Counted from the first letter of the stretch, positions 33,186 to 45,584 are shown. The stretch: 64,000 nucleotides of DNA from Nocardia vermiculata NBRC 100427 (GCF_001613265.1 NZ_BDCA01000011.1:78704-142703); one strand, 5' to 3'. The notes: a model not told the origin generated them from the sequence alone. Numbers and translations are program-made.

Positions 33186-34433
33186 TCAGCGGATGTGCAA
33201 CGGGGACGACGGCGGGAACTGCACGCGCAGTGACGACAACGAGCGATGGAAGGGGCCGGGCCGCCAGGTCAGGGCCTCGGCCAACCTGATTTCGGGGAGC
33301 GCGTCGAGAAGCTGGTCGATGGCATCCTGGGCGATCAGGTATGCCATCGACTGAGCCGGGCAGGTGCGCGGCCCGGCCCCCCATGCCAGATGGGAGCGGT
33401 TGCCGGTGCGATCACCACCGCGAACCTCCGGATCGTTGTTGCAGGCAGCGATACTGATGACGACGGGCTGATGAGCGGGCAGCCAGGTGTCGTCGATGAG
33501 GATCGGCTGGCGCGGGTAGGTCAGTAGATAATTCGCCAGCGGCGGGTCGTTGAAGAGAACATCGTCGAGTGCCTCCCGGGTGGACAGACTTCCACCGAGC
33601 ACTCCCCCGCCCACGCGGTCGTCGGTGAGGATGAACAGCAGCGTATTGACGATGAAGTTCTGCTGGAATTCGATCCCGGCGCCGTACTGACTCGCCAGTT
33701 GATGAACCATCTCCGTATCGTCGAGTTCTGCCGGATGTCGCAGCAGCGCGGAGGTCAGGTCGGCACCGGGGGCGGCCCGTTTCAGGGCGACCAGTTCCAG
33801 CATCGCCGCACTGATCATCTGGTTGCCCTGATCGGCATGGACGCCCTCGACGATCGCCGCCATACCGGCGGCCATCTTCTGGCCGATCTCCGGCGGGCAG
33901 CCGAACAGCGAGTTGAGCACTCCGAAGATCAGTGGAAACGTGTACTGGCTGATGAGGTCGGCGCTGCCGTCCTCGCAGAAGGAGTTGATCAGCGACACGG
34001 CGATCTCCTCCACGGTGCTGTGCAGCGCGTAGAGATCGACCTTTCCGACGCTCTCGGTGGTCGCCCGGCGATAGCGCGCCGCCTCCGCCCCAGCGCTCCT
34101 GGTCGCCATCGGACGCCACTCCATCATCGGCAGCACCGGGCAGTCGGGCGGCATTTGCTGCTGCCAGGTGCGTGGATCGGCTGGAAAATGCTCGGGATCG
34201 TTGAGAATCCGCACCGCGGTCCGGTAATTGATGACCAAAGTGGCGGGCACACCGGGCGCCAACTCCACCGGAATCAGGGAGTGATCCCGCTTTCGCATTT
34301 CACGATAGTAATGATGCGGATCGGCGGCGAATTCCGTTGCAAACAACGGCATTCGCGGCTCATCGGAGTCGAACGGCAAGACGGCGTGCGTGGGGCACGA
34401 CCGGTCGGACGTTCCGGACGGGACGGTACTCAA
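33186..34433 (-). CDS. Cytochrome P450-like protein lacking the ExxR motif
   Basis: A 415-residue P450-fold protein. The haem loop AWGAGPRTCPAQ holds the Cys ligand but has W for the usual Phe and lacks the Gly after Cys. The helix-K position, normally E-x-x-R before a PP, reads EALDDVLFNDPP, so Glu and Arg are replaced by Asp and Phe. The I-helix AGx(D/E)T is GAGIEFQQN, without the Thr. CYP157-type enzymes of Streptomyces are the known group without ExxR. Start is TTG 34433 with GGAG 7 nt upstream. It is divergent from a TetR gene. Catalytic competence is uncertain. Confidence 0.8.
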   Translation of the reverse strand: MSTVPSGTSDRSCPTHAVLPFDSDEPRMPLFATEFAADPHHYYREMRKRDHSLIPVELAPGVPATLVINYRTAVRILNDPEHFPADPRTWQQQMPPDCPVLPMMEWRPMATRSAGAEAARYRRATTESVGKVDLYALHSTVEEIAVSLINSFCEDGSADLISQYTFPLIFGVLNSLFGCPPEIGQKMAAGMAAIVEGVHADQGNQMISAAMLELVALKRAAPGADLTSALLRHPAELDDTEMVHQLASQYGAGIEFQQNFIVNTLLFILTDDRVGGGVLGGSLSTREALDDVLFNDPPLANYLLTYPRQPILIDDTWLPAHQPVVISIAACNNDPEVRGGDRTGNRSHLAWGAGPRTCPAQSMAYLIAQDAIDQLLDALPEIRLAEALTWRPGPFHRSLSSLRVQFPPSSPLHIR

Positions 34434-34588
34434 CAGAAAACTCCAACGGAAGTTAGGACAGCTAGACTGTTCCCGGCTTGCTCATGCGGAAGATGTGCTC
34501 GCCGAATATTTTCGCGCCACGAGTTCCGCCGGGGCGGTGCGACGGCCGGCGGTCGAGCCTCGAGCGGCGACCGATAGGAGGGAGCGCA

Positions 34589-35227
34589 GTGACCACCGGG
34601 TCGGCGGCGCAACACCCCCGGCGAGGCCGCGGACGCCCGCCAGGATCCAACGGTGTACACACGCGCGACTCCATTCTGCTCGCGGCGCGCGAGCTGTTCA
34701 GCGAAGTCGGCTACGAACGTGCGACATTCACCGGCATCGCAATCCGGGCGGGGGTAACGCGCACCAATATCAACAACTACTTCCGGAGCAAGGACGAGCT
34801 CTACCGCACATTGTTCGACACGGACAAGGACAGTGTGATCACCGCCGGCATCGCCGAGGCCGGGGCGGCGGCCGACCTCGCCGATCGAATCGCCGCGTTC
34901 CTGCACATCATCATGCGAGCTGATTCCGAGAACCGCACCTACGTACGGTTTCTCGCATCCTCGCTGTTCGACGCCCTGCGCAATCCGGAGCTCGGTGAAT
35001 GGGCAGCGGGGCAGATCGACAATGTGCGCGACTTCATCCGATCCATACTCGACGCCGCTGTCGCGGACGGGACGATCGGACCGGCAGTCGACCTCGCGAC
35101 CACCACCGAGGTACTCATCGCGGTGGTCTGGGGGATGAGCATGTACGCGGGGTTCGTCGGAACCGAAGACCAGCTCGAGCCGATGATCGACTATCTCGCC
35201 GCCCTGCTGCGCGGCACCCTCTGGTAG
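34589..35227 (+). CDS. TetR-family regulator
   Basis: A 212-residue TetR protein: basic leader (RRGRGRPPGS), HTH in DSILLAARELFSEVGYERATFTGIAIRAGVTRTNINNYFRSKDELY, and a helical C-domain. GTG 34589 is chosen for the AGGAGGGA RBS. It is divergent from the P450 and adjacent (convergent) to the dikinase operon, so it may control either. An imperfect dyad at 34456-34473 lies in the P450/TetR gap. Confidence 0.9.
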   Translation: MTTGSAAQHPRRGRGRPPGSNGVHTRDSILLAARELFSEVGYERATFTGIAIRAGVTRTNINNYFRSKDELYRTLFDTDKDSVITAGIAEAGAAADLADRIAAFLHIIMRADSENRTYVRFLASSLFDALRNPELGEWAAGQIDNVRDFIRSILDAAVADGTIGPAVDLATTTEVLIAVVWGMSMYAGFVGTEDQLEPMIDYLAALLRGTLW

Positions 35228-35295
35228 CCGCGGCCGGTGCCCGCGGGGGCCGGCCCACCGTCCGGTGCGCCGGCCCCGATACCGCATTGTTCGAA

Positions 35296-36906
35296 TCATC
35301 CGAGGATGGTGACCGTGCCCGCGTCACCATCGAGTCGAATGCGTTGCCCGTCACAGATCCGGTAACTGCCGTTTCCGGTGCCACACACACAGGGAATCCC
35401 GAGTTCACGGGCCACGATCGGACCGTGACTGAGCAGACCCCCGTAATCGGTCACCACGCCTGCCGCCACGAGAAACAACGACACCCAGCTCGGGTCCGTA
35501 GTCTCACAGACCAAGATGTCACCGTCGTCGAGTTCGGTGGTCGCCGGATCGCGAACCACCCGGGCGCGCCCCTCGACCACCCCACCGCTGGCGGCGACGC
35601 CGGTGACGACGCTGGAAACATCCGGGACGGGAGCGCCGGACTCACCGGCCTTGGTCAGTACCGGCACACCCGCCCATGCCTGCGGTAGCCGGAAGTCGCA
35701 GCGCTGTTCATATTCCGCTCGGCGAGCCTCGACCAGTTCCCGACGATCATCAGTGATCCCGGCGCGCACTTCGTCGTAGGACAGATGGAAGATGTCGTCG
35801 ATACGGTCGATCACACCCGATTCGACCAGTAGGGCGCCCTGCCGCCGCGCGGCGGCCCGCGCGATGTCGAAGGTGAGCAGATATCCGGCTTTGCCCTGCT
35901 CGCGCAGGGCAATCCAGCGTGCAGCCCACCGTACGTACCGAGCGGCCCCACGACGCTTTCGCCGCGGCAGGGCTGCCTGGAGTTCGGCCAGCGCGCGTTG
36001 TCTGCTCGCGATCTGTTCCCGGCTCCTGTTGCGCGGCGCCCGTGGGCTGTCCACTGGAATCGCGCGGTAGTCGGCAAGGCGGTTGAGGATCGGGGCAGGG
36101 TCCTCTCGCCAGGTCACCCCGGACAACTGGCCCTCGTTGTTGCCGTGGTAACCGTGCCGATCGGTGAACTCTCGCAGTGAGATCTGCTCGTGCGCCAGCG
36201 CCCACAGATCGTGTGCGATCTCGCTCTCGTCGGATCCGACTCCGGACAGCAACGCAGGCGCCAGATGGACCAGGTCCAGCCCCGCCAGCATCTCGGTCAC
36301 CCGGTCCGCAAGCCCGGAACTGACGAAGGCCACCAGCATATGTTTGGTCAGCATGCGCTGGAAACGCTCACGCGCGTCGTCGAGCAGCGCCACACATCCC
36401 GCATGGTCGAGCGTGTCGATACTGTCCAGATGGGCGAGCCGCCAGCGGCGCAGGTCCGCGAACTCGGTGTCGTGCTGCTTGGGCAGTCGCAGCACCGCCG
36501 CAGGCGCCTTCGCAACGATGACGGGATAGCGTCGAGCACTGTTCGCATCGACGGTCTCCGGTCGGACATAGCCGAAGAGCTGCTGTTCGACCGCTGATGC
36601 CGAGGTGCCAGGGGTGATGTTCGCGATCTCCCGGAAGTTATCGATATTGGCCGCGGCCCGCCCGGCGAACAGCGTCCAGAACATGTCCTCCGATCGATCG
36701 GGAACGACGACCTGCTTCGTCGTCAGCACCCCCAGGTTCCGGAATGTGGTGCGAGTGGCCAATTCCACCGACGCGTTGATGAATGTGAAGCCCAGCGTCG
36801 TGAAGACCCCGGGAAACGCCTCCGCGACATTGCCGGTGGTCCAGGTAACCGAGGGGTCGATCGTCGCATTATCGAGCGTTTCCTCGACGATCTCACGGGT
36901 GCTCAT
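35296..36906 (-). CDS. PEP-utilising phosphotransferase-like protein (phosphohistidine domain, no ATP-grasp)
   Basis: A 536-residue protein. Its C-terminal 90 residues are the mobile phosphohistidine domain of dikinases: GDILVCETTDPSWVSLFLVAAGVVTDYGGLLSHGPIVARELGIPCVCG, with the His in LSHGP as phosphoacceptor. The first 430 residues are helical and resemble the substrate-binding middle part of rifampin phosphotransferase-like proteins (DRHGYHGNNEGQLSG, RYVRWAARWIALRE, DIFHLSYDEV). No ATP-grasp domain is present, so it needs a partner to charge the His. Its ATG overlaps the stop of the PPDK-like gene, which carries that domain. Confidence 0.8.
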   Translation of the reverse strand: MSTREIVEETLDNATIDPSVTWTTGNVAEAFPGVFTTLGFTFINASVELATRTTFRNLGVLTTKQVVVPDRSEDMFWTLFAGRAAANIDNFREIANITPGTSASAVEQQLFGYVRPETVDANSARRYPVIVAKAPAAVLRLPKQHDTEFADLRRWRLAHLDSIDTLDHAGCVALLDDARERFQRMLTKHMLVAFVSSGLADRVTEMLAGLDLVHLAPALLSGVGSDESEIAHDLWALAHEQISLREFTDRHGYHGNNEGQLSGVTWREDPAPILNRLADYRAIPVDSPRAPRNRSREQIASRQRALAELQAALPRRKRRGAARYVRWAARWIALREQGKAGYLLTFDIARAAARRQGALLVESGVIDRIDDIFHLSYDEVRAGITDDRRELVEARRAEYEQRCDFRLPQAWAGVPVLTKAGESGAPVPDVSSVVTGVAASGGVVEGRARVVRDPATTELDDGDILVCETTDPSWVSLFLVAAGVVTDYGGLLSHGPIVARELGIPCVCGTGNGSYRICDGQRIRLDGDAGTVTILG

Positions 36907-38402
36907 CGATGCTTCTCCATCCGGCGTCGCAGCAGCAGCTCGGGCAGGGCACCCGGCGCATCGTGGGGGGATTGTGCGCGCGCCCATCGGGTCAGCAGCG
37001 CGATATCGGGATCGTCGACCGGGGCGCCGGCGGTGACGGCCAGCTCACCCGCGTATACCACCCCGGACACTGCGTCGACGGTGACGGTCTGCCCAGCCAG
37101 CATCATGAGTGATCCGGTGCCGCAACCGACTACGCAGGGCACCGCCATCTCACGACAGACCACTGCCGCATGCGAGGTCGAGCCGCCCAGTTCCGTGATC
37201 ACCGCAGTGGCTACGGCCATAGCCGGTACATCGTCCGGGTCGGTAGTGGGCCGGGCCAGGATCACTTTTTCCCCCTGGCCCGCCCTTTCCTCGGCTTCGG
37301 CGGAATCGGTGACGACGACACCGGTGGCGATGCCCGGACACGCCGGTTTACCGGTCGCCACAGGCTCGGACGTATCCAGCACACCGTGATCGAGTCGCGG
37401 GGCCAGGAGCGCCCGAACCTGCTCGGGCCCCACACGGTCGAGCGCTTCGCTCTCGGTGATCAACCCGGCCTGCCGCAGGAGCACCGCATGCCGGACCGTG
37501 GCCTCCGGAGTACGTTTAGCGGTCCGGGTCTGCAGTAACCACAGTCTGCCGCTCTCGACCGTGAACTCGATATCCTGCACATCGCGGTCGAGGGCTTCCA
37601 ACTGGGCTCCGGCCGCGAGCAACTCGGCATGCACCGCGGGCAGCGTGGCAGCCAGCTGTGCGAGCGGCTGTGCGTCGGTGCGGCCGGACACCACATCTTC
37701 GCCCTGGCCGCGCGGTAGCCATTCGCCGTAGGGTTCAGCTCCGCCGGTGAGCGGGTTGCGGGTGAACAGCACGCCGGCCCCCGAACGATGGTCGAAGTTA
37801 CCGAACACCATCGCCTGCACCGTGACCGCCGTGCCGGTGTCATCGGACAGGCCTCGGCTCTCGCGGTAACCGACCGCCCGCGGCAAACGCCAGGAACGCA
37901 ACACCGCAATGATCGCGTGGCGCAGCTGTTCCCACGGGCACGCGGGCGGCGGGCAGCCGACAACATTCTCGAACTGCGCACGAAAGCGGCGCCGGGTATC
38001 GGCCGCAAAAGCGGCATCCGCGGAGTGTTCCGCCAAGGCGCGTTCGACCTCGTCGGTCATCCCGAGGTTGAGGACGGTATCCATCATCCCGGGCATACTG
38101 GTCGCTGCGCCCGAGCGTACCGAGACGAGTAGCGGCTGTGGGCCGGCACCGAATCGGCGGCCCGTGCTCGCCTCGAGTTCGGCCACGGCAGCGGGCATGG
38201 CCTCCCATACCTCCGGCGGCAGCGACTCACCCGTCCGCTGCATATGGCGGCACACCTCGGTGGTGATGACGAAGGCAGGCGGGACCGGGAGTCCGAACGC
38301 CGACATTCGCTGCAGGCCCCAGGCCTTGCCGCCCAGTAGTTCGGGTCCGGCGGTAATGGTCGGTCCGAGCGAGAGAACCGAAGGATGTCCGGTGGTGGTC
38401 AC
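36903..38402 (-). CDS. ppdK: Short pyruvate, phosphate dikinase-like protein (ATP-grasp plus His domain)
   Basis: A 499-residue protein covering the N-terminal two thirds of PPDK: LGGKAWGLQRMSAFGLPVPPAFVIT, VSVRSGAATSMPGMMDTVLNLG (ATP binding), GVLFTRNPLTGG, DIEFTVESGRLWLLQTRTAKRT, and the phosphohistidine loop ITELGGSTSHAAVVCREMAVPCVVGC with the catalytic His in TSHAA. The C-terminal PEP/pyruvate barrel is missing. Mycobacteria have a similar short PpdK (about 490 residues) beside a roughly 200-residue protein, matching the neighbour here. It overlaps genes on both sides by 4 bp. Likely role: phosphoryl donor for the downstream protein or another acceptor. Confidence 0.85.
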   Translation of the reverse strand: MTTTGHPSVLSLGPTITAGPELLGGKAWGLQRMSAFGLPVPPAFVITTEVCRHMQRTGESLPPEVWEAMPAAVAELEASTGRRFGAGPQPLLVSVRSGAATSMPGMMDTVLNLGMTDEVERALAEHSADAAFAADTRRRFRAQFENVVGCPPPACPWEQLRHAIIAVLRSWRLPRAVGYRESRGLSDDTGTAVTVQAMVFGNFDHRSGAGVLFTRNPLTGGAEPYGEWLPRGQGEDVVSGRTDAQPLAQLAATLPAVHAELLAAGAQLEALDRDVQDIEFTVESGRLWLLQTRTAKRTPEATVRHAVLLRQAGLITESEALDRVGPEQVRALLAPRLDHGVLDTSEPVATGKPACPGIATGVVVTDSAEAEERAGQGEKVILARPTTDPDDVPAMAVATAVITELGGSTSHAAVVCREMAVPCVVGCGTGSLMMLAGQTVTVDAVSGVVYAGELAVTAGAPVDDPDIALLTRWARAQSPHDAPGALPELLLRRRMEKHR

Positions 38403-39013
38403 CCCACCTGCCCCGCAGCTTCTTCCTGTACTCGGGTCAGGCCGGCGAGACCCATCAGCTCCTCGTGTAGTTCGAACCAGATGGTGTGGTAACTGTCGAC
38501 GAGTGGCCGGGCCAACCAGGCCGTATCGCCGGAGCGAACCCTCGCCAGTGCCGCGGCGAACCGGTGCGGGTACTGAGCAAAGCGTGGTACCAGCTCGATG
38601 ATTTCGGCGAGCAGCGGCGCGAAACCTTCATGCAGTTCGCCCAGCCGGGCCACGATCCGCTCGTCGTATTCGGCATCGGTATGGTCGTTCGGACGGGTGC
38701 CACCAATGAGTTGCCAATCGGTGATCAGTTGTTTGATATCGGCGTTCACTGCACGGAAGCGCAGATACCGGGGACCGAGCAGAGCTTGATCGACGCCGAC
38801 CCGCTCGGTCACCAGCAATGTCTCCAGTCGCGCGCGGCCCTCGGCCGTGATCGCGATGCGGGGACCCATACGCCGGAGCATTCCCGCGGCCAGTAGCGGT
38901 TCCACCACCGCGAGGAGATCGGCCTCGGCGAGCCCAGCTGCCGTGGTGAGATCGGCCTCGGTGGGTCGTACTTTGAATCGTGTGGCCTGCAGGATCTGCA
39001 GTTCATATGACAT
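38399..39013 (-). CDS. Winged-helix-like protein paired with short PpdK
   Basis: A 204-residue protein. Residues 1-70 look like a winged helix (YELQILQATRFKVRPTEADLTTAAGLAEADLLAVVEPLLAAGMLRRMGPRIAITAEGR); the rest is helical with an ELVPRF and WLARPLVDSYHTIWFELHEELM segment. Its stop overlaps the ppdK start. The pairing of a short PpdK with a protein of this size also occurs in mycobacteria (Rv1126c/Rv1127c as I recall). It may be a regulatory or third subunit rather than a DNA-binding protein. Confidence 0.7.
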   Translation of the reverse strand: MSYELQILQATRFKVRPTEADLTTAAGLAEADLLAVVEPLLAAGMLRRMGPRIAITAEGRARLETLLVTERVGVDQALLGPRYLRFRAVNADIKQLITDWQLIGGTRPNDHTDAEYDERIVARLGELHEGFAPLLAEIIELVPRFAQYPHRFAAALARVRSGDTAWLARPLVDSYHTIWFELHEELMGLAGLTRVQEEAAGQVG

Positions 39014-39039
39014 GGTGTATCCCCTTCTGTCGTCGCCGG

Positions 39040-39936
39040 CTACGCGACCCGATGCAGGATCGCCTGCTCGAAAATGCCCGCACCGCTGCGACCGTCGATA
39101 TCGAAGGACAGGAAGTCGTCGTAGACCCCCAACGCCGGCCCGTCGGTCTCGGCCGGCCCCGCCGGTACCCGGAATCCGCCGTGCCGGGCGTCCAGTGCTA
39201 TCCGGCGGCTGGTCTTATCAGCGAGTTCGAGTCGAGCCCAGCGGAATTGTGCGGCACCGTCGCGGGCGAAAGTGATTCCGGTAATCGCTGTCGTACCGGC
39301 GCTGTCGACGACGAACCCATCTGCTGTCAGTGTGTCGTCGGCACGTCGGAACTTCATCGCCGAGACGAACGCCGAGTCGCCCACCGCGAACAGTGCGGCG
39401 AATTCGACCCATTGCGATGTCTCGTCACGAAACCCCCATGTGCGGTCGCGCATGCCATGACCGGCGGTGACCACAGTCTGCCCCTCCACGGTTACACTGC
39501 CGGTGACGGTGCAGGCCTGCTGGAAATGCTGCAGCGGCGCGGCCTCCCCGAGCGCCGGGATGGCATTGTTGACGGTGTAGTCGGCGGCGACGAACAGCGG
39601 CGCGTTGACGAGTTCGGCCCGCACGGATGGGTGCTCGATCCGCACCCGGCCGTCCAGCCCGAAACGAATACTGTCGCTACTGAAGGTGCCCGCATCCAGA
39701 GTTTCGACCACTTCGGTGGTCCGGCCCGCCACCGAGACGCTGAACCGGGCCCGGCGGGTGTCGGGCGCGTTCGGCGAGGTCGAGACATGAACCGTGCCGA
39801 ATACCTGTGCGGCGCAGTCCCAGAACGAGAGGTAGGCGTTGTCCTTCCACACCGGGTCACCGGCACCGGCGGCATCGGCGTGGATGGGTTCGGACAGCTT
39901 GCCCCAGTGCTGCTCGGTCGGGGTGACGGTGGTCAT
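39040..39936 (-). CDS. Lipocalin/hydratase-like DUF7064-type protein
   Basis: A 298-residue all-beta protein starting MTTVTPTEQHWGKLSEPIHADA, with WKDNAYLSFWD, GHGMRDRTWGFRDETSQWVEF and SFVSAMKFR, the pattern of the CrtC/AttH-like DUF7064 family. H-x-M-RD-W-G-R is its conserved stretch. Members act on hydrophobic molecules such as carotenoids, terpenes or steroids. The ATG at 39936 has AAGGAG upstream. First gene of the dikinase operon, 26 bp before the next. Confidence 0.75.
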   Translation of the reverse strand: MTTVTPTEQHWGKLSEPIHADAAGAGDPVWKDNAYLSFWDCAAQVFGTVHVSTSPNAPDTRRARFSVSVAGRTTEVVETLDAGTFSSDSIRFGLDGRVRIEHPSVRAELVNAPLFVAADYTVNNAIPALGEAAPLQHFQQACTVTGSVTVEGQTVVTAGHGMRDRTWGFRDETSQWVEFAALFAVGDSAFVSAMKFRRADDTLTADGFVVDSAGTTAITGITFARDGAAQFRWARLELADKTSRRIALDARHGGFRVPAGPAETDGPALGVYDDFLSFDIDGRSGAGIFEQAILHRVA

Positions 39937-40298
39937 CGACGGCTCCTTGCGGTCAGGACGCGCGAGAGATCTGGACACGGAACCGGCACCACCAACGATA
40001 GAGGCGCCGGGCAACTATTCCCAGCGGGGGCGACACCATCGGATGTCTCGACACTCATATCGGAACCTCCGATTGCCGACCCAGCATGCGAGTGCGCGGA
40101 TGTGAGCAGTGAACGGCCGCATGGGAATACGGTCACACCGGCATCAGGGACACTGCGCAGAAGTGAGGCTATACGAAATGACGGTGCTGTCAATTTATAC
40201 AGCGGGCACCGCGACGGCATCGACATCTCGGGCGCGACACCAGGCATGCGCAACGGCCGGCCCCCAACTCGGGGACCGGCCGTTGTGCCGGTGCGAAA
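39937..40298. other. Gap with candidate operon promoter and secA terminator
   Basis: A minus-strand promoter candidate has TTGACA (40188-40193), a 16-bp spacer and TAGCCT (40166-40171), giving a leader over 200 nt. TGACGGTGCTGTCA nearby is a partial dyad. A 10-bp stem (40251-40260 with 40276-40285) plus an inner 4-bp stem forms the terminator of secA. Confidence 0.45.
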
Positions 40299-43118
<2,820 letters not shown>

Positions 43119-43375
43119 GGGTCTCGTCAGTCCTCTGGTCGATGGTGTCGTCTTACAGTGCTACATCCTCGGCACACCCCGTTGTTCCACGACATACCGG
43201 AGCCCCACCACATGGTATTGGCGAAATCCCCGGCGCACGGAAACGCGGCATCGTCCATGGTAATGCGGGCTCCATCGTAGGCGCCCGGATGGAGACAGGT
43301 CACACCCCGCGTCGAATATCCCCACACCGGCGCGCGGTGACCAGGCCGCCGCCCGGTGTCGGCCCCCTCGGGAGT
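43119..43375. other. Gap upstream of secA
   Basis: A 257-bp region without supported genes. It contains the secA promoter region; I see no convincing promoter boxes. Confidence 0.35.
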
Positions 43376-43978
43376 TCAGCGCATCCGGACCGCGCTCACC
43401 CGCCAGCGGCCCCGCTGCTCGACCAGCCGTGCCGCGATCGCGAAACGGCGCGGGCCACGCTCGTAACCTGCGAAGACTTCGGCACCGTCGCCCGTCCAGG
43501 AGGTACGGACGCTGACCAGGGTCGCGGTGCCCAGCCGGCGCTCGCGGGCCGCCGTGCGGGCGAGTGTGTCCACCGCGGCCAGCACGGTCGGCTCCGCCAC
43601 CGCGCGCAACTGGCCGAGCGGGCGACGGCCGTCGACCACCTCGAGGATCAGGCGCAGCGATCGCTCGGCGAACTGTGCCACCGCGTCCCCGGGCGCTGCG
43701 GGCACGGCCACGCCACCGGGTCGCACCGGGCCGCTGTGCTGGTCGCCGCGGGCCTCTCCGCTGCGGCGCAGTTCGGCGCCGGCCACGGCCCGCACACCGG
43801 ACGATCCGGGCGAACGACCGCTGTGCGGCGATCGGCGCGCTGTCCGCATCCCGGCCCCACGAGTCGGCACACGCCGCCGTGGCGCTGTGATACCTCCGAG
43901 TTCCAGCGGCGGTTCACAGTTCGGCGCATACTTCGATGGATAGCGGAGGTACACCGGGTTTTCGAAAGACTCGAGCAT
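43376..43978 (-). CDS. Rv3235-family protein
   Basis: A 200-residue protein. The N-terminal half is basic and disordered (PRRRVPTRGAGMRTARR). The C-terminal half is the Rv3235 domain: AQFAERSLRLILEVVDGRRPLGQLRAVA, then AEVFAGYERGPRRFAIAARLVEQRGRWRVSAVRM. ATG 43978 has AGGGGAG upstream. In mycobacteria the same gene lies next to WS/DGAT genes, as here, and reads divergently from them. Function unknown. Confidence 0.85.
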   Translation of the reverse strand: MLESFENPVYLRYPSKYAPNCEPPLELGGITAPRRRVPTRGAGMRTARRSPHSGRSPGSSGVRAVAGAELRRSGEARGDQHSGPVRPGGVAVPAAPGDAVAQFAERSLRLILEVVDGRRPLGQLRAVAEPTVLAAVDTLARTAARERRLGTATLVSVRTSWTGDGAEVFAGYERGPRRFAIAARLVEQRGRWRVSAVRMR

Positions 43979-44147
43979 TCGACACTCCCCTTGTCGGCCT
44001 GCCTCGGGCACTGATCGGATCAGCATGTCACGACCGAGGACCGCACGGAGAGTTTTCGTCGACCGAGACAAGTTCCACAGCCGGTCGCAAAACAGCTGTG
44101 TCCCATCACAATGGAGCGACGGGAACGGATAAGGAGTATCGGACAGC

Positions 44148-45584
44148 GTGATCACGAGACTGACGCCGCGGGATGCGTCGTTCTTCCGGCTCGAGTCGGA
44201 ATGCAATCCCATGCTGATCGGCTCGCTCGCGATCGTGCGCGGCACCGACGCCGCTACCGACACCGGTCACGGTCTCGACTACCAGCAGCTGCTGCAGCTT
44301 GTCGACAGCCGACTGCCGATGGTGCCGCGCTACCGGCGCAAGGTCCGCGAGATACCGCTGCAGGTCGGGCGGCCGGTCTGGGTCGAGGACAGTCGTTTCG
44401 ACCTGAGCTACCACGTCCGGCGCTCGGCGCTCCCGGCGCCCGGGTCCGACGAACAGCTGCACGAGCTGGTCGGCCGGCTGTCGGCGCGACCACTGGATCC
44501 GGCGCGGCCGCTGTGGGAGATGTATCTGATCGAAGGGCTGGCGCACGGGCGGTCCGCACTGTTCACCAAGACACACGCGGCACTGGTGGACGGCGATGCC
44601 GCACTCGAGATCGGGCACGTGATCCTGGACTCCGAGCCCGCACCCCGTGCCCTGGCACCCGACACCTGGGTGGCGCGGCACGAGCCCGGCGATATGGAAC
44701 TGCTCGCGATGGCGCTGGCGGAGGTCGCCACCCAGCCCAGCACCGCCCTCGAGGTGATGCGGGAGGCCGGAGCAGGCGCCTCGGCGGTGGTGTCGGCCGC
44801 CGGTGGTGCGCTCGGGACCGCGGTCTCGCGAGCGCGCCGGTCCGGGCGCAGCGCACCGCACAGCATCTTCAACAAGCCGACCTCACGCGGGCGCCGGTTC
44901 GATATCGCGCGCACCGAGCTGGAGAACTATCGGCGGATCCGCCGGCGGTTCGACTGTTCGATCAACGATGCGATTCTGGCGGTCGTCACCGGTGCACTGC
45001 GCATCTTCCTGCAGTCGCGTGGTCAGATGCTGGTGGAGTCGGCGGTGCTGCGCGCGGTGGTGCCGATGTCGGTGTACCTCGATGACACAGCCGATACAGC
45101 AGACACCGCACCCGGACAGCTGCGTCCGCCCAGCGAGGTCTCGTCGTTCCTGATCGGGCTGCCAGTGGGTGAACGCAACCCCGTGATGCGGCTGTCGCAC
45201 ATCTCGCACGCCACCGCCGAACATTCCCGGCACCGGCGCGGGGTACGCGCCCGGACACTGGTGCACATGACCGGCTTCGCCCCTGCCAGCCTGCATGCGA
45301 TGAGCGTGCGGGCGGCGAGTACCTTCGCAGAACATACGTTCAATCTGGTGATCACCAACGCCCCGGGACCGCAGCAGCCGATGTACATCGGCGGCGCGCG
45401 GATGCTGGAGATGTACCCGGTGTCGCCGTTGCTGCGTACACAGGCGTCGAGTATCGGAATAACCTCGTACGACGGACAGGTGTTCTACGGTTTTCACGCC
45501 GACCGCGAAGCGATGGCCGACATCGCCGTACTGGCGGCGGCGGTACACGAATCCATGGAGGAGATGCTCGGTGCCTGCGTCTGA
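44148..45584 (+). CDS. WS/DGAT-family acyltransferase with altered active-site motif
   Basis: A 478-residue wax ester synthase/diacylglycerol acyltransferase family protein: RLTPRDASFFRLES start, PLWEMYLIEGL, and C-terminal FNLVITNAPGPQQPMYIGGARMLEMYPVSPL. The HHxxxDG active motif reads HAALVDG: the second, catalytic His is Ala. This could make it inactive or change its activity. It is followed by DUF6912 and ferredoxin-reductase genes, the order known around Rv3230c-Rv3234c (tgs3 locus), though the corresponding ppk2 is not here. Confidence 0.88.
   Translation: MITRLTPRDASFFRLESECNPMLIGSLAIVRGTDAATDTGHGLDYQQLLQLVDSRLPMVPRYRRKVREIPLQVGRPVWVEDSRFDLSYHVRRSALPAPGSDEQLHELVGRLSARPLDPARPLWEMYLIEGLAHGRSALFTKTHAALVDGDAALEIGHVILDSEPAPRALAPDTWVARHEPGDMELLAMALAEVATQPSTALEVMREAGAGASAVVSAAGGALGTAVSRARRSGRSAPHSIFNKPTSRGRRFDIARTELENYRRIRRRFDCSINDAILAVVTGALRIFLQSRGQMLVESAVLRAVVPMSVYLDDTADTADTAPGQLRPPSEVSSFLIGLPVGERNPVMRLSHISHATAEHSRHRRGVRARTLVHMTGFAPASLHAMSVRAASTFAEHTFNLVITNAPGPQQPMYIGGARMLEMYPVSPLLRTQASSIGITSYDGQVFYGFHADREAMADIAVLAAAVHESMEEMLGACV

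Noticed and set aside
34456..34473. Operator dyad between P450 and TetR genes
   Set aside because: Arms match only 4-5 bp and are out of register; too weak to list as a feature.
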